Positions 60,829 to 64,000 of a stretch of 64,000 nt of DNA are shown here, in pieces (the stretch's first letter is position 1; the number at the start of each line of letters is the position of its first letter). The stretch comes from Heterostelium album PN500 (taxonomy: Eukaryota; Evosea; Eumycetozoa; Acytosteliales; Acytosteliaceae): contig NW_008805100.1 in NCBI RefSeq assembly GCF_000004825.1, positions 186,001-250,000 of the forward strand, read 5' to 3'. The translations under genes and the position numbers were made by a program. The notes under the pieces are model-generated. The model searched no databases and was not told the origin of the DNA. It saw only the letters and a list, made by a program, of their open reading frames with translations.

Positions 60829-61599
60829 GAGAGGAGAGTTGGCGACTTTGGTGTATCATTATCCAAGAAAATGAATTTAGGTGAAGATATGTACAGGTTG
60901 TGAGTGGCTATATCTATCAGTGTCCACTTAGAACGACACTCGGTCAATCAGTGATTAACAAAGTTGAAGATTGTGAGCGTTCTAGTATGACTGGGCACAT
61001 CGAATTCCAACCTCTAATCAAATAGAAATAAACTAATCTGTTTTGATATATACATATTAAGTAAGATATTCTTTTATAATAATTCAAATAGTCTATTATG
61101 CATTACTTTTTCTTTGAACTGAAGAGTCACTTATTTTTGTTTTAATTTAATCTTTAAAATTTTTTGTTTAAAAAAAAATAAAATTTTGTAAACCTTCGTT
61201 CATAAGAGACACAGAGAGGATTAGTGATGCTTTGGTTTACCATGATGGCAAAAGCCAACTCTCTGACTCTATTCGTGACGTTGCTAAAACCAACAGCAAC
61301 TCGATGAGTAAGCTCACACCAGTGATTGTGAAAGAGTCTGCTTCTCTAAGGATAAGCCAGAGATATCACATAACTCTTTAAAATTAATATTTTTTTAGAA
61401 CAAAATTTCTTAATAACCGTCATTAATGAAGTTCATTTTTAACAAATATACAGAGTAATAAATCGATATTGTTTTTAAAGTGTGAAGACATTTATTTATA
61501 TATTTTTTAATGTGTTCTGATGTTCATTTATCTCTTTTCTCAAATAATATTCTTTTTTTTTTGGTAGATGGTTTTTAAAAAAAAATTTTGGTACCTCCA

Positions 61600-61760
61600 C
61601 ATTACTTGGATATATTAGTACTAATAATAATGATTTTTTAATATTGATTGTATACGGTTGTGATTTGTTTAAAAACAATACGCATATGGATGAGGAATCT
61701 AATTTTGATGGTGTTTTTATGATAATTAATTGATATTGAGCATCAACTGTATCTGGTATT
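61600..61760 (-). pseudogene. Diverged kinase-FNIP exon 1 remnant
   Basis: Inverted sister of 12,885-13,025: IPDTVDAQYQLII and FLNKSQPYTINIKKS against K exon 1. Confidence 0.6.
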
Positions 61761-62059
61761 AGAATCCAATTTTAGTTCTACAGTGACAATGTTTGTGAGC
61801 TGTTGGTTCATCTGGGTGCTAAGGTCATCTACTTTCGAAAGCCTGGCCAATCAGTGATCATTTTAAAGTATTGTTGTGGTGCTTGTTGTTACTGTCTTTA
61901 CTGTATTACCACTCTATTATTATTTATTATTATTTACATTTGAACTATTATTTTCATTATTCTATTCATCAGTAAAGAAATTGTAGATGATGATGATGAT
62001 TATTGATAGTTTGTGAAAAGAGTACACTGATCGCTGACACCGTCAAAGAAGTCTTTGTT

Positions 62060-62300
62060 CTGAAGATGGCTAAAGTAACTCTGATGTCGAGTTTGTCGGG
62101 ATTTTGGTGTGACGGTATCGATGAATATTGAATGTACTGAGTTGGTAAAACTAATTGTATTACATTTTAATATCCAATGAGTCGGTGACCACTGAACCAG
62201 AAGTAGGATGTAAGGTGCTTGATGGAGGTTCTGTGGATCCTGTGGTTCTGTACGTCCAGACTGCTACTAACTCGTTGCAGACATGGGTAATGTGTTGTCA
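62060..62300 (-). pseudogene. LINE fragment, pre-RT region
   Basis: Minus strand reads TGSTEPPSSTLHPTSGSVVT and SFTNSVHSIFIDTVTP, as at 33,060-33,290, lacking the PIT-EV-AI block. Broken. Confidence 0.55.
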
Positions 62301-63753
62301 GCATGCAAGTTACGCCTCTTAAAGTGGTGGTCATGTCTCTAACTGCTATCCATCTTCAACATGATCAAAGCTGGTGTAGTTCTTGTTCAAAAAACGTATT
62401 GCTGTCACTCATCGTCAAGTATGCCAAAGTTATTCTATTAATCTGTACGTTGTGTTACCAAGCGATTCTGAAATAGCTGTAATAGAGAGCATGATCAAAG
62501 CGACAACGGTAGGCAAGACACTTGCGATCATCACGTGACTGACCAGACCACACCACACCATTTCATCGGGATACAACACACCAGTGCATTGTAACTCTGA
62601 TTCTTACGAACGATTTCCTTCAGAGCAGCTGACTTTCATGTGGTTGATAGCTGGTCAAACTTCAAGTTTTACTAATCAGATTTACCGAGTGAGTGTTCAA
62701 AGGTATGATTGGCATTCCTTCAAGTACATTTAACATTCAAATAGAAATCGACTAAAACTGATTTATTATGTTACATAATAAGTAAGTAAGCTATTCTTTT
62801 ATAATTCAAATTAATATTGATTACATTTGATCACTTACACTAAATAGCATTACTTTTACTTATTTTTACTTTAAACCTATTGGTTGAATCTATATTAATG
62901 TGATGCACCAATTAATGTTATCATAAGAGATATATATTATTTAATGTTGTTTCTGATTGTGAAAATTATCGATACATTTCATTATTTAAAAAAAAATATC
63001 AAAAAAAAAAGAATAGGTAACATTCATTTCAAAATGAAGTTAAAGTTTGGTTTAAAAATTTAATTTTTTGGTTATTTAAAAATACTTAATAAAAATCTAT
63101 TTATTCTTTTAGATGAATAAGATAAAATTAACAAAGAAAGAAGAGAGAAAGAAAAGAGAAACTCTCTTATTCACATTTCATTTTTGGTTCTTTTGAAGAC
63201 TTTGGACATGCAGGTTCAGAGAAATTTATTCTACATGTTCCAAACTTGTAAGTTATAACTACAATATTTAGCATACTGAGTGATTTTACATTTGTTAACC
63301 AATTGTTATCATAGATGACAGATCACCATACAATAGATTCATGCTATCTTTACACGGTTTGTCAAACGAATAGACTTGAGCAAACAAGAATAGATAGATA
63401 TGTTTCAGATTGTGTAGCTCAACATCAGTTAAATGGATGGGTTAGACCATAAGTAGTGTGATTCATGAAGTTAGCACGCGTTGTTCTCAATGGAAGCAGG
63501 CGTCTATCGGATGCCATCATTAGTGAACCTGGAGGTAATGTCTGTGGCATAATGACTGGATTCTTTTCGAAGGTGGCTGTGATGATCATCAGTAGTGCTT
63601 TTACAGAATTGTCCATTGATTAAAGGTTGACAAAAGTTTGTAGTGTCGATAGAATCGGTGGTTTGCAACGTCGAAAAAGCTCGATGCTTCAATAGAATCT
63701 AACATTCCACCAGCATACAAGACAACATTCACGGTCTGCTTTGTCGACACATA

Positions 63754-63954
63754 ATGAATAATAATGATAGTACGACTTCAGCAACAGCAGCAACAACAAC
63801 ATCATCATCAATATCACCGGTCACACCAAATCATCACCAAGCACTTTCAAATTATGCACAACCCATTCTACCACATCCACTCCAACAGCAGCAGAAACAA
63901 CTGATAAAGTCTGCATCAGAAAACAGTACCATACACCAAAGTAGTAGTAGTTAA
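63754..63954 (+). pseudogene. Gln/Ser-rich host protein fragment
   Basis: The frame opens with MNNNDSTTSATAATTTSSSI, continues SPVTPNHHQALSNYAQPILP and HPLQQQQKQLIKSASENS, and stops after HQSSSS at 63,954. Typical of low-complexity regions of dictyostelid regulatory proteins; no domain. It is the best-preserved of three copies; those in block A (about 10,830-11,030 and 58,790-58,970, minus strand) have lost the frame. In copy 2 the sequence after the SSSS run continues open (SFIRGNSGGIKPSFNN), so the stop here is probably secondary. It may be a partial gene rather than a small protein. Confidence 0.5.
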
Positions 63955-64000
63955 TTCATTCATCATAAGAGGCGCGGTATTAAACCATCAACATTAATAA

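Larger units (their letters stand above)
60034..64000. repeat. Inverted copy of 10,790-14,690
   Basis: The reverse complement of this stretch follows 14,690 back to 10,790 with small differences: block M start, orphan GPN3 exon 3, LINE RT fragment, fragment P, kinase remnant, LINE pieces, block A. It runs to the window end. Confidence 0.75.

Overview
The window reads as AT-rich nuclear DNA of a dictyostelid social amoeba. Support: FNIP-repeat proteins (a leucine-rich-repeat-like family massively expanded in Dictyostelium and relatives), short AT-rich GT-AG introns, Asn/Gln/Ser-rich reading frames, and long A/T-only intergenic stretches. The species is not identifiable by eye.

Layout. 1-7,052 is ordinary single-copy gene territory: a nucleotidyltransferase-fold protein (5' end outside the window), a small unrecognised four-exon gene, a tyrosinase with a C-terminal propeller-like domain (minus strand) and, divergent from it, an intact four-exon GPN-loop GTPase 3 gene (GPN3). 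From 5,949 to about 57,010 the window is a tandem array of one unit: GPN3 (+) converging on a protein kinase-FNIP repeat gene (-). I count six kinase-FNIP genes, K1 (7,228-10,455), K2 (17,726-20,233), K3 (25,277-26,820), K4 (35,354-36,821), K5 (43,167-46,364) and K6 (48,724-57,010, split by insertions), plus at least seven much older kinase remnants. Only K1 and K2 read open through all exons. GPN3 is intact only in the first unit; nine further copies are partial and mostly broken.

Between units lie long, mutually similar blocks built from decayed non-LTR (LINE) reverse-transcriptase fragments, orphan GPN3 exons and pieces of host genes (a J-domain protein, a Gln/Ser-rich protein). The blocks recur as direct and inverted copies, and 58,735-64,000 is a large inverted repeat. 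Younger insertions sit on top: an internally deleted hAT element (30,213-31,547), a near-complete pogo/Tigger-like element (36,886-39,064), a recent Ty3/gypsy LTR retrotransposon (48,836-53,532) with identical LTRs and a 5-bp target duplication, and a 0.7-kb element with terminal inverted repeats (53,605-54,327). The last two both lie inside K6.

Best candidate for something undescribed: the K family. These are soluble non-RD kinases (HCD instead of HRD) fused to arrays of 9 to 20 nearly identical FNIP repeats, locally amplified together with a housekeeping GTPase gene and under active birth, death and repeat-number change. Function is unknown; a recognition or innate-sensing role is inference only. 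Because so much of the window is repetitive, some junctions could be assembly artefacts.
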